Of a stretch of 57,353 nucleotides of DNA, positions 47,357 to 55,331 are shown one piece after another. The notes beneath the pieces were generated by a model that worked only from the letters and a program-made list of their open reading frames with translations, did no database searches and was not told the DNA's origin. Every line of letters starts with the position of its first letter. The first letter of the stretch is position 1. Both the position numbers and the translations under genes were made by a program. Source of the stretch: Roseivivax marinus (lineage in GTDB: Bacteria > Pseudomonadota > Alphaproteobacteria > Rhodobacterales > Rhodobacteraceae); assembly GCF_900109705.1 (NCBI RefSeq), contig NZ_FOAI01000019.1, forward strand, positions 1 to 57,353, read 5' to 3'.

Positions 47357-48661
47357 TCAACCCGCGGCCAGCGCGCTCCGGGCGGGGTGCGGGCCGCAGG
47401 CGGCGGCCGACGCGCTCAGGTGGCGCCCGTCGTGCCCGTCGGGCGTGACCGACACCAGCGCGCCTTCGGTCTGCGGCGCGGCGAAGTGGACCTCCGCGAA
47501 GTGCGCGGTCCGCCCCATCTCGGGCGATTCCATCAGCACGGTCTGGGGTCGGCCGGCTTGCGCCTCGAGGTGCCGAACCACCGCTGCCGACCCGGCCTCG
47601 CGCAGGCGACGGGCCCGGTCCTTGATCGCCCGGCCGTCGACCTGCGGCATCCGCGCGGCGGGCGTGCCCGGGCGCGGCGAGTAGGGAAAGACGTGCAGCC
47701 ACGTCAGGTCACAGGCCTCGACCATCCGCAAGGCGTTGGCGAAATGCGCCTCGGTCTCGGTCGGGAAGCCCGCGATGATGTCGGCGCCGAAGGTCATGTC
47801 GGGCCGCAGGGCGCGCGCCTCCTCGCAGAAGCGGATGGCGTCGTCGGACAGGTGCCGGCGCTTCATCCGCTTGAGTATCAGGTCGTCGCCGTGCTGCAGC
47901 GACAGGTGCAGGTGCGGCATCAGGCGCGGCTCGGTCGCGATGGCCTGCATCAGCGCCTCGTCCACCTCGATCGAGTCGATGGACGAAATCCGCAGCCGCG
48001 GCAGGTCCGGCACCAGCTTGAGGATCCGGAGAACCAGGTCGCCCAGTCGCGGCTCGGACGGCAAATCGGCGCCCCAGCTCGTCAGGTCCACGCCGGTCAG
48101 CACGACCTCGTTGAAGCCCCGCTGCACCAGCCGCTTGATCTGGTCGACCACGACCCCTGCGGGGACCGAGCGCGAATTGCCCCGGCCGTAGGGAATGATG
48201 CAGAAGGTGCAGCGGTGGTCGCAGCCGTTCTGGACCTGCACGTAGGCCCGGCTGCGCGTGCCGAAACCGTCGATCAGGTGTCCGGCGGTCTCGGTCACCG
48301 ACATGATGTCGTCGACCTGCACGCGCTCCGTCTCGCCCACGAAGTCGGCGGCGAGCCGGGTCCAGGTTTCGGGCGCCATCTTCTCGGTATTGCCGACCAC
48401 CGCGTCGACCTCGTCCATGGCCGAGAACGTCTCGGGTTCGGTCTGGGCGGCACAGCCGGTGACGATGACGCGCGCGTCGGGGTTCTCGCGGCGCAGCCGG
48501 CGGATTTCCTGCCGTGCCTTGCGGACGGCCTCGGCGGTGACGGCACAGGTGTTCACAACGACCGCGCCTTCCAGCCCGGCCTGCCCCGCGAGGTCCTTCA
48601 TCGCCTGCGTCTCGTAGGCATTGAGCCGGCAGCCCATGGTCGAGAAGATCGGCGCGCTCAT
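47357..48661 (-). CDS. mtaB: tRNA t6A37 methylthiotransferase MtaB
   Basis: MtaB converts t6A37 in tRNA to ms2t6A using two [4Fe-4S] clusters. The N-terminal UPF0004 Cys residues are C11 (GCRLNAYE), C39 ([10 protein letters not shown]) and C70 (TGCAAQ). The radical-SAM Cys are C147, C151 and C154 in [22 protein letters not shown]-terminal TRAM-like segment follows. At 434 aa it is of normal size. Its ATG overlaps the dapF stop by four bases, and the tRNA-modification theme matches the distant tsaB. Confidence 0.94.
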   Translation of the reverse strand: MSAPIFSTMGCRLNAYETQAMKDLAGQAGLEGAVVVNTCAVTAEAVRKARQEIRRLRRENPDARVIVTGCAAQTEPETFSAMDEVDAVVGNTEKMAPETWTRLAADFVGETERVQVDDIMSVTETAGHLIDGFGTRSRAYVQVQNGCDHRCTFCIIPYGRGNSRSVPAGVVVDQIKRLVQRGFNEVVLTGVDLTSWGADLPSEPRLGDLVLRILKLVPDLPRLRISSIDSIEVDEALMQAIATEPRLMPHLHLSLQHGDDLILKRMKRRHLSDDAIRFCEEARALRPDMTFGADIIAGFPTETEAHFANALRMVEACDLTWLHVFPYSPRPGTPAARMPQVDGRAIKDRARRLREAGSAAVVRHLEAQAGRPQTVLMESPEMGRTAHFAEVHFAAPQTEGALVSVTPDGHDGRHLSASAAACGPHPARSALAAG

Positions 48662-49494
48662 GTCACGGCCTCCAGCCAGTCGTCGGTCAGCACCCCGTCG
48701 AAGACGTGGGCCGTGGGACCGGTCATCCACACCCCGTCCTCGCGCCAGTCGACATCGAGCGTGCCGCCGTCGAGGTCGATGGTCACCGCGCGCCCGGTGA
48801 GCCCGCGGCGCGCCGCCGCCACCGCCGTCGCGCAGGACGACGAGCCCGAGGCCAGCGTGATGCCTGCGCCCCTCTCCCACACGCGCATCCGCAGACGGTC
48901 CGGGCCGGTCAGCGTCGCCACCTGCACGTTGGTCCGCTCGGGGTAGAGCGGGTGATGCTCGATCGCCGGACCGAAGCGCGCGAGGTCCACCGCCTCGGCG
49001 TCCTCCACGAAGAAGGTGCAGTGCGGGTTGCCCATGCCTGTCGCGACCGGGTCGCCGTCGATGGGCAGGTGAAGCGTGTCGGTCTCGGAGGCCAGCGGCA
49101 CCGCGCGCCAGTCGGTCTGTGGCGGCCCCATGTTCACCGAGACGCGGCCGGCCCCGGCCTCCACCGCCTCAAGTCGGCCCGCATCGGTGGTCAGCACGAG
49201 CCGGTCGCGGCCCGTCTCGGTCATCAGGAAACGCGCAATGCAGCGGGTGGCATTGCCGCAGGCGGCCGAGGTCGAGCCGTCGGCGTTCAGAAACGTCAGG
49301 TGCGCGTCCCCCTCGCCGCCTGTGCCGATCACCGCGAGCTGGTCGAAGCCCACGCCGAAGTGCCGGTCCGCGAGCGCCCGCGCCAGAGCAGGGGTCACGT
49401 CGAGGGCGCGCGCCCGCGCGTCGAGCACGACGAAGTCGTTGCCCAGCCCGTGCATCTTCATGAAGGGCAGTCCGGTTGTGCGCGCGCGTGTCAT
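48658..49494 (-). CDS. dapF: Diaminopimelate epimerase, second active-site Cys replaced by Ser
   Basis: DapF interconverts LL- and meso-diaminopimelate for lysine and peptidoglycan. The 278-aa protein has [14 protein letters not shown] and the first catalytic Cys, C79, in [10 protein letters not shown]. At the second catalytic position (usually LACGTG after ERGxGxT) it reads [18 protein letters not shown], so Ser216 replaces Cys and the nearest Cys is C221. The start at ATG 49494 fits the family leader. It overlaps mtaB by four bases. Confidence 0.92.
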   Translation of the reverse strand: MTRARTTGLPFMKMHGLGNDFVVLDARARALDVTPALARALADRHFGVGFDQLAVIGTGGEGDAHLTFLNADGSTSAACGNATRCIARFLMTETGRDRLVLTTDAGRLEAVEAGAGRVSVNMGPPQTDWRAVPLASETDTLHLPIDGDPVATGMGNPHCTFFVEDAEAVDLARFGPAIEHHPLYPERTNVQVATLTGPDRLRMRVWERGAGITLASGSSSCATAVAAARRGLTGRAVTIDLDGGTLDVDWREDGVWMTGPTAHVFDGVLTDDWLEAVT

Positions 49495-49622
49495 TCGCGG
49501 GCATATACGCAAGCGTCCCGGCGCTTTCCAGAGGGCGCGGGATGCCCCCGCGGCACGCAGCCGATTTCACGTCGTTTTTCGGGTTGACCCCCGGAGGCGG
49601 TCTTTCTAAGTAGCCCGCCAGT

Positions 49623-49698
49623 GGGCCGTTAGCTCAGTTGGTAGAGCAACTGACTTTTAATCAGTGGGTCGCAGGTTCGAATCCTGCACGGCTCACCA
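49623..49698 (+). tRNA. tRNA-Lys (anticodon UUU)
   Basis: A full cloverleaf can be drawn. The acceptor stem GGGCCGT pairs with ACGGCTC, the D loop is AGCTCAGTTGGTAGAGC, and the anticodon loop CTTTTAA has anticodon TTT. The T arm is GCAGGTTCGAATCCTGC, and the CCA end is encoded. The integrase gene ends 4 bases after it, so the 3' part of this tRNA is the likely attachment site of the downstream island. Confidence 0.97.
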
Positions 49699-49702
49699 CT
49701 GA

Positions 49703-50821
49703 TCAACATTGATCGTTTCCTTTCAATCGGTTGCTCGATGTTTTGGCGAACCTGTCGGTTAGGTTCGTCACGCTTCGTTCCCCGTTCGGCCTCGCTATCA
49801 GCTTGCAGAAGGCGGAGTCGGCCATGCCCTCGCGTTGGGCGTCAGCCGTGTATCGCTGCACTTCCGATAGCGTTTTATGGCCCGTGACTGCACCAATTTC
49901 ATGTGCGGTCGCCCCGGCTTCGGCCAACCTGCGCGCGCAGGCTTTGCGAAGTCCGTGGGCAGTGCAGGCCGACAAGTCCGCCTCGTCGCACCATTGCCGC
50001 ATGTAGTTGCCAAAGCTCTCAGCTGTGCGCGCGGTGCCGCGATTCGTCGCGAGGAAAGGCCGATCGTCCGGAAGTTTGCTAAGAACCTCACGCAAGTCCT
50101 CATGCATTGGGATACTCACTGGAACACCACCGCTCCGCGCTGTCTTCTGGCGACGGTACTCAATCCGGCCGGCTTTCACATTCCAAGGTCCGAGTTTCAC
50201 CGCATCCACGCGAGCGGCGCCCGTATAGAGCATCAGGGTCACCGCTCGATGCGCCAACGTGCCGGTTCTGTGCACATAGAAGAACCGTTCGATCTCACCT
50301 TCGTCCCAGGTGTGAAAGCCAGTACCGTCAACGCGGTAGGGCTTCGTTGCGCGGGCCGGGTTGTCCCCGCGCCAATCGAGAGAAATGGCATGATCCAACA
50401 GCGTGATCAGCCGCTTTCGCAGGTTGTTCGCTGCGGCCGGCGTCTCCGATTTTTCCGCGAGGATCTTCTGAACATGCCGTCGCTGCATAGAGTGCGCTGG
50501 CTTGTCACCATGCTCGGCTCGAAACTTCTCGATCACCCCCTTATAGACTCGTTTGGTGCTGTCCGAGAGGCCAAGAAAGTCGGGCGAACGGTAGTATGAC
50601 GCGATCAGCGCGGACACGGAGCCCGGCTTCGTCCGCTCGGCACCGATCATGCCACGCGTTCGGTAACCTGCCACCGCTGCATCGTAGCGGTGCACGAAGT
50701 CATCCGAACCGTAGGCGCGCCCAAGTTCGGCGGTGAAACCGCCCTTTCGGAATCGCCAGCGCCGGCGCCCATGCCGATCAAAGTAAGCGGTGGCTCCGGG
50801 AAACTGCTTCCGGCTCTTCAT
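49703..50821 (-). CDS. int: Tyrosine-type site-specific integrase, 372 aa
   Basis: The integrase would recombine the island at the tRNA. The catalytic set is complete: Arg204 in TGAARVDAVK, His289 and Arg292 in HGLRK, His315 in GHKTLSEVQRY, and nucleophile Tyr324. A core-binding domain covers about residues 65-150, and the first 40 residues form a basic arm-binding region. A TTG four codons upstream is in frame. ATG 50821 is preferred because it overlaps the 57-residue gene's stop (ATGA), implying coupling. It points toward the tRNA, as expected. Confidence 0.95.
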   Translation of the reverse strand: MKSRKQFPGATAYFDRHGRRRWRFRKGGFTAELGRAYGSDDFVHRYDAAVAGYRTRGMIGAERTKPGSVSALIASYYRSPDFLGLSDSTKRVYKGVIEKFRAEHGDKPAHSMQRRHVQKILAEKSETPAAANNLRKRLITLLDHAISLDWRGDNPARATKPYRVDGTGFHTWDEGEIERFFYVHRTGTLAHRAVTLMLYTGAARVDAVKLGPWNVKAGRIEYRRQKTARSGGVPVSIPMHEDLREVLSKLPDDRPFLATNRGTARTAESFGNYMRQWCDEADLSACTAHGLRKACARRLAEAGATAHEIGAVTGHKTLSEVQRYTADAQREGMADSAFCKLIARPNGERSVTNLTDRFAKTSSNRLKGNDQC

Positions 50822-50991
50822 GGGGCGTCCCAAGGGTTCAAAGCGGTCCCGATAGTCTGCTCGGTGCTATAGATGATCACTTTTCCGTCGCGGCTGATCT
50901 CGGACCTTACGACCGGTATTCCAGCGTCACGGTACGCTTTCAGGTACCTTGTCAGCTCACTTTGGGTCAGTGCTGTGCGAACTGTGGACAT
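50818..50991 (-). CDS. 57-residue protein coupled to the integrase
   Basis: A short frame starting MSTVRTALTQSELTRYLKAY, then a beta-strand-like middle (AGIPVVRSEISRDGKVIIYS) and a Pro-Trp tail (NPWDAP). Its TGA overlaps the integrase ATG (ATGA). GAGAAGG lies before its own ATG. Small proteins with a TQxxxxRxxKA-like helix followed by a short beta hairpin are, from memory, often found directly upstream of alphaproteobacterial tyrosine integrases. A regulatory or directionality role is plausible but unproven. Confidence 0.75.
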   Translation of the reverse strand: MSTVRTALTQSELTRYLKAYRDAGIPVVRSEISRDGKVIIYSTEQTIGTALNPWDAP

Positions 50992-51009
50992 TAGATTTTA
51001 CCTTCTCGA

Positions 51010-51234
51010 TCACCACGACCCGGGGCCCGCCGCGGACCCATGATCATCCAGCGACTTCACTTTGGTTGCGCTCTTGCGGAAGCGTTCCCAGCCGCTCAGC
51101 GTCAGCATCTTGGTCTTTGGGGATATTTCGACAAATTCAAGCCGACCGTCATTCATCAGCGCTCGTATTTGCGCCGCGCTCAGGCCGACGATACTGCCAA
51201 GCTGTTTGGGCGAAAGAAGACGTTCTTGCTCCAT
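51010..51234 (-). CDS. Small HTH (excisionase/AlpA-like) protein, 74 aa
   Basis: MEQERLLSPKQLGSIVGLSA followed by AQIRALMNDGRLEFVEIS has the layout of a winged-helix excisionase/AlpA DNA-binding domain: a helix-turn-helix and a short beta wing. GGGAGG is placed ideally before ATG 51234. It is the first gene of a minus-strand series with the 57-residue protein (18 bases on) and the integrase, so it is a good candidate recombination directionality factor (inference). It is divergent from the XRE gene. Confidence 0.8.
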   Translation of the reverse strand: MEQERLLSPKQLGSIVGLSAAQIRALMNDGRLEFVEISPKTKMLTLSGWERFRKSATKVKSLDDHGSAAGPGSW

Positions 51235-51316
51235 GCTGGACCTCCCGGTGTCTTTAAGCACGACGTGACTTGCTCAGCACCATCTGACGTGATCTACTGA
51301 TGACAACAACAAATGT

Positions 51317-51346
51317 TTGTCATTTTGTGCGAACTTCGCTCAAAAT
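51317..51346 (+). promoter_or_regulatory. Candidate promoter of the XRE repressor gene
   Basis: TTGTCA (51317-51322) is followed after 18 bases by CAAAAT (51341-51346), which matches the -10 consensus at 4 of 6 positions. A start of transcription near 51353 would leave about 20 bases before ATG 51373. The palindromic operator lies between and over these boxes. Confidence 0.5.
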
Positions 51347-51347
51347 G
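51321..51347. promoter_or_regulatory. 27-bp near-perfect palindrome, probable XRE operator
   Basis: The left arm is CATTTTG, then T, then GCGAA. The centre is C at 51334. The right arm is TTCGC, then T, then CAAAATG. Twelve of thirteen arm positions pair, the only mismatch being T/T. It lies 25 bases upstream of the XRE ATG and spans the spacer and -10 of its probable promoter. Bound repressor there would block its own transcription. A weaker repeat, TGACAA-N10-TTGTCA (51301-51322), abuts it. Confidence 0.8.
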
Positions 51348-51372
51348 GCGATGTCGTCAACTAGCTGCGCAA

Positions 51373-51795
51373 ATGAAACGAACAACCGAAGAGATCCATC
51401 GCGCCATCGGCGCCCGCCTCGCCATAGCGCGAAACGAGATTGGCCTATCCCAAGCGGCAATGGCTGAGGCTATCGGCGTCTCGCATCGCGCTTATCATAG
51501 CTATGAGAAGGGTAAGCGAGGCATGCCGGTCGAGGCGCTCGTCGCCTTAAGCCATCAGTTTGACGCCGACGTTGCTTGGCTTCTTCATGGCACAAAGTCC
51601 GTCCGATCCGCGCGAGATGTCGAAGCTTTGAAGGAGTTTGAGGTGTCTCTGGACCGATACTTGGATGAACATAAGATCAAAATAAAAAGTGAGAAACGGG
51701 GCGCCATCGTTGCCCGCTGGTATCAATCTTACGTTGAGGGCAGGGAAGTGCCGGCAGATGATGTACACACTTGGATAGAACTGGTGAGGGATTGA
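51373..51795 (+). CDS. XRE-family transcriptional regulator, 140 aa
   Basis: The N-terminal HTH covers about residues 8-65: AIGARLAIARNEIGLSQAAM with the recognition segment AEAIGVSHRAYHSYEKGKRG. The remaining 70 residues form a mostly helical, charged domain (DRYLDEHKIKIKSEKRGAIV) that may dimerise. Phage or island repressors have this form. ATG 51373 was chosen; the frame is open 60 bases further up but through the operator. A membrane protein gene starts 5 bases after its stop. Confidence 0.88.
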   Translation: MKRTTEEIHRAIGARLAIARNEIGLSQAAMAEAIGVSHRAYHSYEKGKRGMPVEALVALSHQFDADVAWLLHGTKSVRSARDVEALKEFEVSLDRYLDEHKIKIKSEKRGAIVARWYQSYVEGREVPADDVHTWIELVRD

Positions 51796-51800
51796 TCGCC

Positions 51801-52130
51801 ATGGAGGGACCAACCGACAAGTTCTGTAAAATTCGGCAAGCGACAATTGAGCGAGCGGCGCGCAAAGTGATCGCACCGTTGATGCCTCTGCACTTCGTGT
51901 ACTGGGGAATTTGCTCAATCTACTTAGCAGGGTTCCTCCACTTGAGGTTCGCTGAAGCACCAGAGACGCTCGCAGGACTTTCCGCAATCGTTGTACTGGT
52001 CGTCGGAGCTTCCGGGATGCTGATCCCCATCCTGACAGGATCGGTGCTCATACTTCACTTCACTAGCAAAAAGTTAACGAAGCTGGCCGACGAACCGAAT
52101 GGCCGAACATACAACTTCATTTCGGGATGA
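51801..52130 (+). CDS. Small membrane protein with two TM segments, 109 aa
   Basis: After a polar N-terminus (about 35 residues, GPTDKFCKIRQATIERAARK) come two hydrophobic stretches, near 38-57 (LHFVYWGICSIYLAGFLHL) and 66-93 (LAGLSAIVVLVVGASGMLIP). A short charged tail ends in FISG. I do not recognise the family. It follows the XRE regulator by 5 bases with GAGGGA before its ATG, so it is presumably co-transcribed and autoregulated with it. GC is lower than in the core genome. Confidence 0.72.
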   Translation: MEGPTDKFCKIRQATIERAARKVIAPLMPLHFVYWGICSIYLAGFLHLRFAEAPETLAGLSAIVVLVVGASGMLIPILTGSVLILHFTSKKLTKLADEPNGRTYNFISG

Positions 52131-52247
52131 AATAGGGAGTATGTCAGGTGTCAGACAAAAGCGACTTTCCTTTCAGGTCGCTGACCCAGATCGCATGTGC
52201 AAAGGAAGAGCTGTCGTTCGTGCCCCATGCAGCGAAGGTCGGGATCG

Positions 52248-52251
52248 AGCC
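52248..52251. repeat. Target site duplication AGCC, left copy
   Basis: AGCC directly outside the left inverted repeat; the identical tetranucleotide follows the right repeat at 53821-53824. The pair dates the insertion as recent or undisturbed. Confidence 0.85.
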
Positions 52252-52267
52252 GATGATGTTGAAAAAC
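52252..52267 (+). repeat. Left terminal inverted repeat of the IS
   Basis: GATGATGTTGAAAAAC, read inward. It matches the right terminal repeat in 15 of 16 positions (A versus G at position 5). Confidence 0.9.
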
Positions 52268-52352
52268 GTCTGTCGTGGCGCTGGTCGAGTTGGCCTTCGA
52301 ATGACGGGTCAGCGAGAGGATCGGGGATTTTGATGGGACGCACTCGTCCGCC

Positions 52353-53741
52353 TCAGGCGGGCGCCGCTCCATTTGAGCTCTGTGACCGAAGTTTCGCCAG
52401 TTTCCGAAGGTTTTGGGCCGTTGCTGCCAAGGTGAACTCGTCTTTCGAGCCAAGCGGGCCCCTGAGCCGGAGTCTACCGAGGCCCAGGATCCGCTTCAGG
52501 TGAGCGAACAGCATCTCGACCTTTTTCCGCCGCCGCTGTGCCACCTCGTTAAACGCGGAAGCCGTGCAGGCTCGAGCGAAGTCTCGGACGATCTCGTATT
52601 TCTCACGATTGATGCTGCGCACGTCGCTCTTCAGACAACACTTGGCCTTTGACGGGCAGTCCTGACAGTCCGCCTTCAGCGCGCGATACCGGCGCGGCCT
52701 CATCCCTGTCGCCGAGCGGCCCGGATCGGAATAGTTGCGCCGGGAATGCCGGAGCTCCTTGCCCTCGGGGCAGAGGTAGCGATCGCCTTCCTCATCCCAC
52801 GTGAAGTCTGACCGAGACCAGGTCCCATCCGTGCGCTCGGACTTGTCGAAGACCGGGATGAAGGGAAGGATCTGCCGCTTCAGCGTCAGCCAGACGAGGT
52901 TCTCTTCCGAACCGTAGGCCGTGTCGGCAGCCAGCCAGTCCGGACGGAGACCAAAGCGCCGCTCGGTGCGATCCAGCATCGTGCGGGCCGACCCGACCTC
53001 TGCCTGCCGGACCGACCTCGTCGCCTCGACGTCCATGATGATCCCGTGATCGGTGTCGATCAGGTAGTTGTCGGAATAGGCAAAGAAGGCCGGACCCTTG
53101 CGCGCGGCCGTCCACTGGCTTGCCGGATCGGCATGAGCGGTGAACTTCGGCGTCACCGTCGTGGCCGCCCCGAACGCCGCTTCGTCGAGCGTGTCGAGAT
53201 ACTCGCGAACAGCGCGCGGGGCCTCCGAGGGATCGATGGCTGCGGCGTCCCAGTCCTCGGCTTTGCTGGAACTCTGCTTCTGGACGTCCGCGCTGATCAG
53301 GCTTGCATCGACGGCGAACCCGGTTCCGCCGACCAAGCCCTCGGCAATGCACGTCGCGACGACGTCCTCGAACAGGCGGCGGAACAGGTCGCTCTCACGG
53401 AACTTGCCGTGGCGCAGCTTCGAAAAGGTCGAGTGATCGGGGATCTTGTCTTCGAGACCGAGGCGACAGAACCATCGATACGCCAGGTTGAGATGGACCT
53501 CCTGGCACAGCCGGCGTTCCGACCTGATCCCCATCACGTAGCCGATGACGAGCATGCGGATGATGAGTTCCGGGTCGATCGATGGCCGCCCGGTGTGACT
53601 GTAAAAGCCGCGAAGATCTCTGTGCAATTCGCGGAGATCGAGGAACCGGTCGATCCCGCGCACGAGGTGGTTCTCCGGAATATGCGTCTCGAGATCGAAC
53701 TCGTAGAACAGCCGCGCATGCGCCTTTTGAGTTCCCAGCAT
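52353..53741 (-). CDS. IS1182-family transposase, 462 aa
   Basis: A DDE transposase with an N-terminal DUF772-like domain (DPELIIRMLVIGYVMGIRSE). The likely catalytic triad is Asp145 (AVDASLI), Asp273 (AADTAYGSEE) and Glu409 (KVEMLFAHLKRI). A Cys cluster (C324, C359, C362, C368, C369) between the last two fits the zinc-knuckle-like insertion of this family. The frame is full length and uninterrupted. It starts 79 bases inside the right inverted repeat. Confidence 0.95.
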   Translation of the reverse strand: MLGTQKAHARLFYEFDLETHIPENHLVRGIDRFLDLRELHRDLRGFYSHTGRPSIDPELIIRMLVIGYVMGIRSERRLCQEVHLNLAYRWFCRLGLEDKIPDHSTFSKLRHGKFRESDLFRRLFEDVVATCIAEGLVGGTGFAVDASLISADVQKQSSSKAEDWDAAAIDPSEAPRAVREYLDTLDEAAFGAATTVTPKFTAHADPASQWTAARKGPAFFAYSDNYLIDTDHGIIMDVEATRSVRQAEVGSARTMLDRTERRFGLRPDWLAADTAYGSEENLVWLTLKRQILPFIPVFDKSERTDGTWSRSDFTWDEEGDRYLCPEGKELRHSRRNYSDPGRSATGMRPRRYRALKADCQDCPSKAKCCLKSDVRSINREKYEIVRDFARACTASAFNEVAQRRRKKVEMLFAHLKRILGLGRLRLRGPLGSKDEFTLAATAQNLRKLAKLRSQSSNGAAPA

Positions 53742-53804
53742 CCCGTGCCCTCCCGCTCCCGCAAATAAAGGGAATCAGAAGCTTCGGCCTCCGGCAAGCG
53801 CGGA

Positions 53805-53820
53805 GTTTTTCAACACCATC
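53805..53820 (-). repeat. Right terminal inverted repeat of the IS
   Basis: Reads GATGGTGTTGAAAAAC inward on the minus strand, complementary to the left repeat with one mismatch. Confidence 0.9.
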
Positions 53821-53824
53821 AGCC
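53821..53824. repeat. Target site duplication AGCC, right copy
   Basis: Second copy of the tetranucleotide that flanks the IS; its partner is at 52248-52251. Confidence 0.85.
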
Positions 53825-54071
53825 CGTTGCGGAAATGCCAAGTTCTCGCTGCGCGCGCTCGCAGAAGTATGTCTGCTGTGCTGCGGCAGCTTTCCACGCC
53901 CCGCCGCAGTCACAAATGCGGTCGTTCGTGCTTGGCGCAGCAAAATCTTCGGGAGCAGCAACCGCAACGCGGTCGGAAGGGTCATTCAAGCCGGACCGCG
54001 TCTTCCGTTTCGTCGAGGATGATTTGGCGTCGGAACCCCTTGTTCGGCGGTGGCAGCGCTGGTTGATCTGA

Positions 54072-54347
54072 TGCCTGGCAGGTATGCACGAACCGCCCCA
54101 CGGCCGCTGTCTGCGAGAAGAACGCGTTTCGGATCGACCGGCCTCGCGCGGGATCGCTTCGCCCAGTTTCGCGCGACGTCGGAGGCCCCGACACCGAAAG
54201 GTAGGGAAAAAATGGGCGGGCGAATGGCCGAGGGCGTGCTGGCGCATGGCCACTGACGTCGGCGAATGTGTAGCGGACGCGCCGGCATTCCATCATCCGG
54301 GGGGCAAGTGACGGTTGGCTCGCGAGGCGCGGCAAGCCTTCATGCCT
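54072..54347. other. 276-base gap without a supported gene
   Basis: Between the split gene and the CtaG-like gene. Open frames exist on both strands but none has a good start signal or a recognisable protein. No terminator or repeat was found. Confidence 0.5.
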
Positions 54348-55331
54348 TCACCCAAGTGACACCACGGTGATCGCCGTCACCATGACGACGACGAACATCG
54401 AAAGCGCCGCCACGGCCAGCGTACGGCCTAGGTCACGGTTGGGCCGCGTGACCTTGAGCCGAAGTTCTTGGGCAGTTTCGGGAAATTCGAGAGCGGCCGA
54501 GTTCGACTGCTGCATCAACGTATGACGCGCGTTCCAGCGGCGTTCCTCGGCCCGGTTCCAGCCGTTGAACACCAGAACGATGGCGACGATCATGATCATC
54601 GAGGACGGCACCCAGATTGTGTAGCCCCCGATGGTCTCATCTGTCAGCGGTGTGAAGCCGGCGCCCGGGTCTGTCGCGCCGTAGAGCACGACTTCTTTCA
54701 GTGTCATCAGCGACCCCAGCAGGATATTCGAGACGATGACGACGATCCCGCAGAGCAGTCGCGCGCCACGTCGCATCCCCTCGGGGGGATCGCGCGGATC
54801 GAGCAGCAACGTGAAGAACCAGAGCCCCGCCGCGGCCATGCCGAGATGCGCCGTCAACTCGACGGACGGGACCCGCTGCGCAAGACCGAATACAACCGGC
54901 ACTTGCCAGACGTAGAGGGTAGCGACGAGCAGAGCGGCTGCGCTCCATGGGCTTCGCAAGGCGCGCACGAGCGGTTGGCGCGACAGAGCGTCGATCTGCT
55001 GTCGCAAATTCCGCGGCACTCCCGCAGTCCAGACGCCCCATGGCTGCGCGACAACGATCAGCAGAGGCCCGAGAAGGCGCACAAGAAGGTGATTGATCTG
55101 ATGGACGGAAAAGAGCGAGTGACCGAGTGGCGAAAGCGGCGCATTGAAGGCCAGCAGCAGGCACCCGAGACCGGCGAAGAAGAGCCCGGCTTGCCAGGGA
55201 GCAGGTTGCGGGCGAAGGCGCCTCGGCCGCGCGAGACCTCGCATGTATAGCCCAGCCAGCGCGGCGATAACGAAAAGCGACACCGGAGAAAGCTGCGCCC
55301 CGAGGGGATCGAAGGAGAGCATGTTCGTCAT
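54348..55331 (-). CDS. CtaG (caa3-type) cytochrome c oxidase assembly family protein
   Basis: The 327-aa membrane protein has about nine helices and the family blocks LFSVHQINHLLVRLLGPLLI (membrane His pair), VATLYVWQVPVVFGLAQRVP, LGMAAAGLWFFTLLLDPRDP and GYTIWVPSSMIMIVAIVLVF. CtaG_Cox proteins assist haem-copper oxidase assembly and occur in copper-handling clusters. Here it is island cargo with no oxidase genes in view, so a copper-related role is inference only. The start is ATG 55331. The lnt-like gene is upstream on the same strand. Confidence 0.86.
   Translation of the reverse strand: MTNMLSFDPLGAQLSPVSLFVIAALAGLYMRGLARPRRLRPQPAPWQAGLFFAGLGCLLLAFNAPLSPLGHSLFSVHQINHLLVRLLGPLLIVVAQPWGVWTAGVPRNLRQQIDALSRQPLVRALRSPWSAAALLVATLYVWQVPVVFGLAQRVPSVELTAHLGMAAAGLWFFTLLLDPRDPPEGMRRGARLLCGIVVIVSNILLGSLMTLKEVVLYGATDPGAGFTPLTDETIGGYTIWVPSSMIMIVAIVLVFNGWNRAEERRWNARHTLMQQSNSAALEFPETAQELRLKVTRPNRDLGRTLAVAALSMFVVVMVTAITVVSLG

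Larger units (their letters stand above)
52252..53820 (-). mobile_element. Complete IS1182-family insertion sequence, 1569 bp
   Basis: The element is bounded by 16-bp imperfect inverted repeats (15 of 16 identical; both contain TGTTGAAAAAC) and flanked by a 4-bp AGCC duplication. It holds one transposase gene on the minus strand. Both ends and the reading frame look intact, so it may be active. Confidence 0.92.
52148..54071 (+). pseudogene. Small gene split by the IS1182-family insertion
   Basis: If the IS and one copy of its AGCC target duplication are removed, 52148-52251 joins 53825-54071 in frame with no stop and gives a 116-residue product. It begins MSDKSDFPFRSLTQIACAKE and ends VRRWQRWLI. 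The GTG at 52148 has GGGAG 8 bases upstream and lies 17 bases after the membrane-protein gene. One minus-strand frame is also open across the junction, since both share wobble positions, so the coding strand is not certain. No known family is recognised. Confidence 0.45.

Noticed and set aside
53819-54253. Minus-strand frame running into the right IS end, as a gene in its own right
   Set aside because: It stays open across the excised IS as well, but has no start signal or recognisable domain; kept only as an alternative to the plus-strand reading of the split locus.
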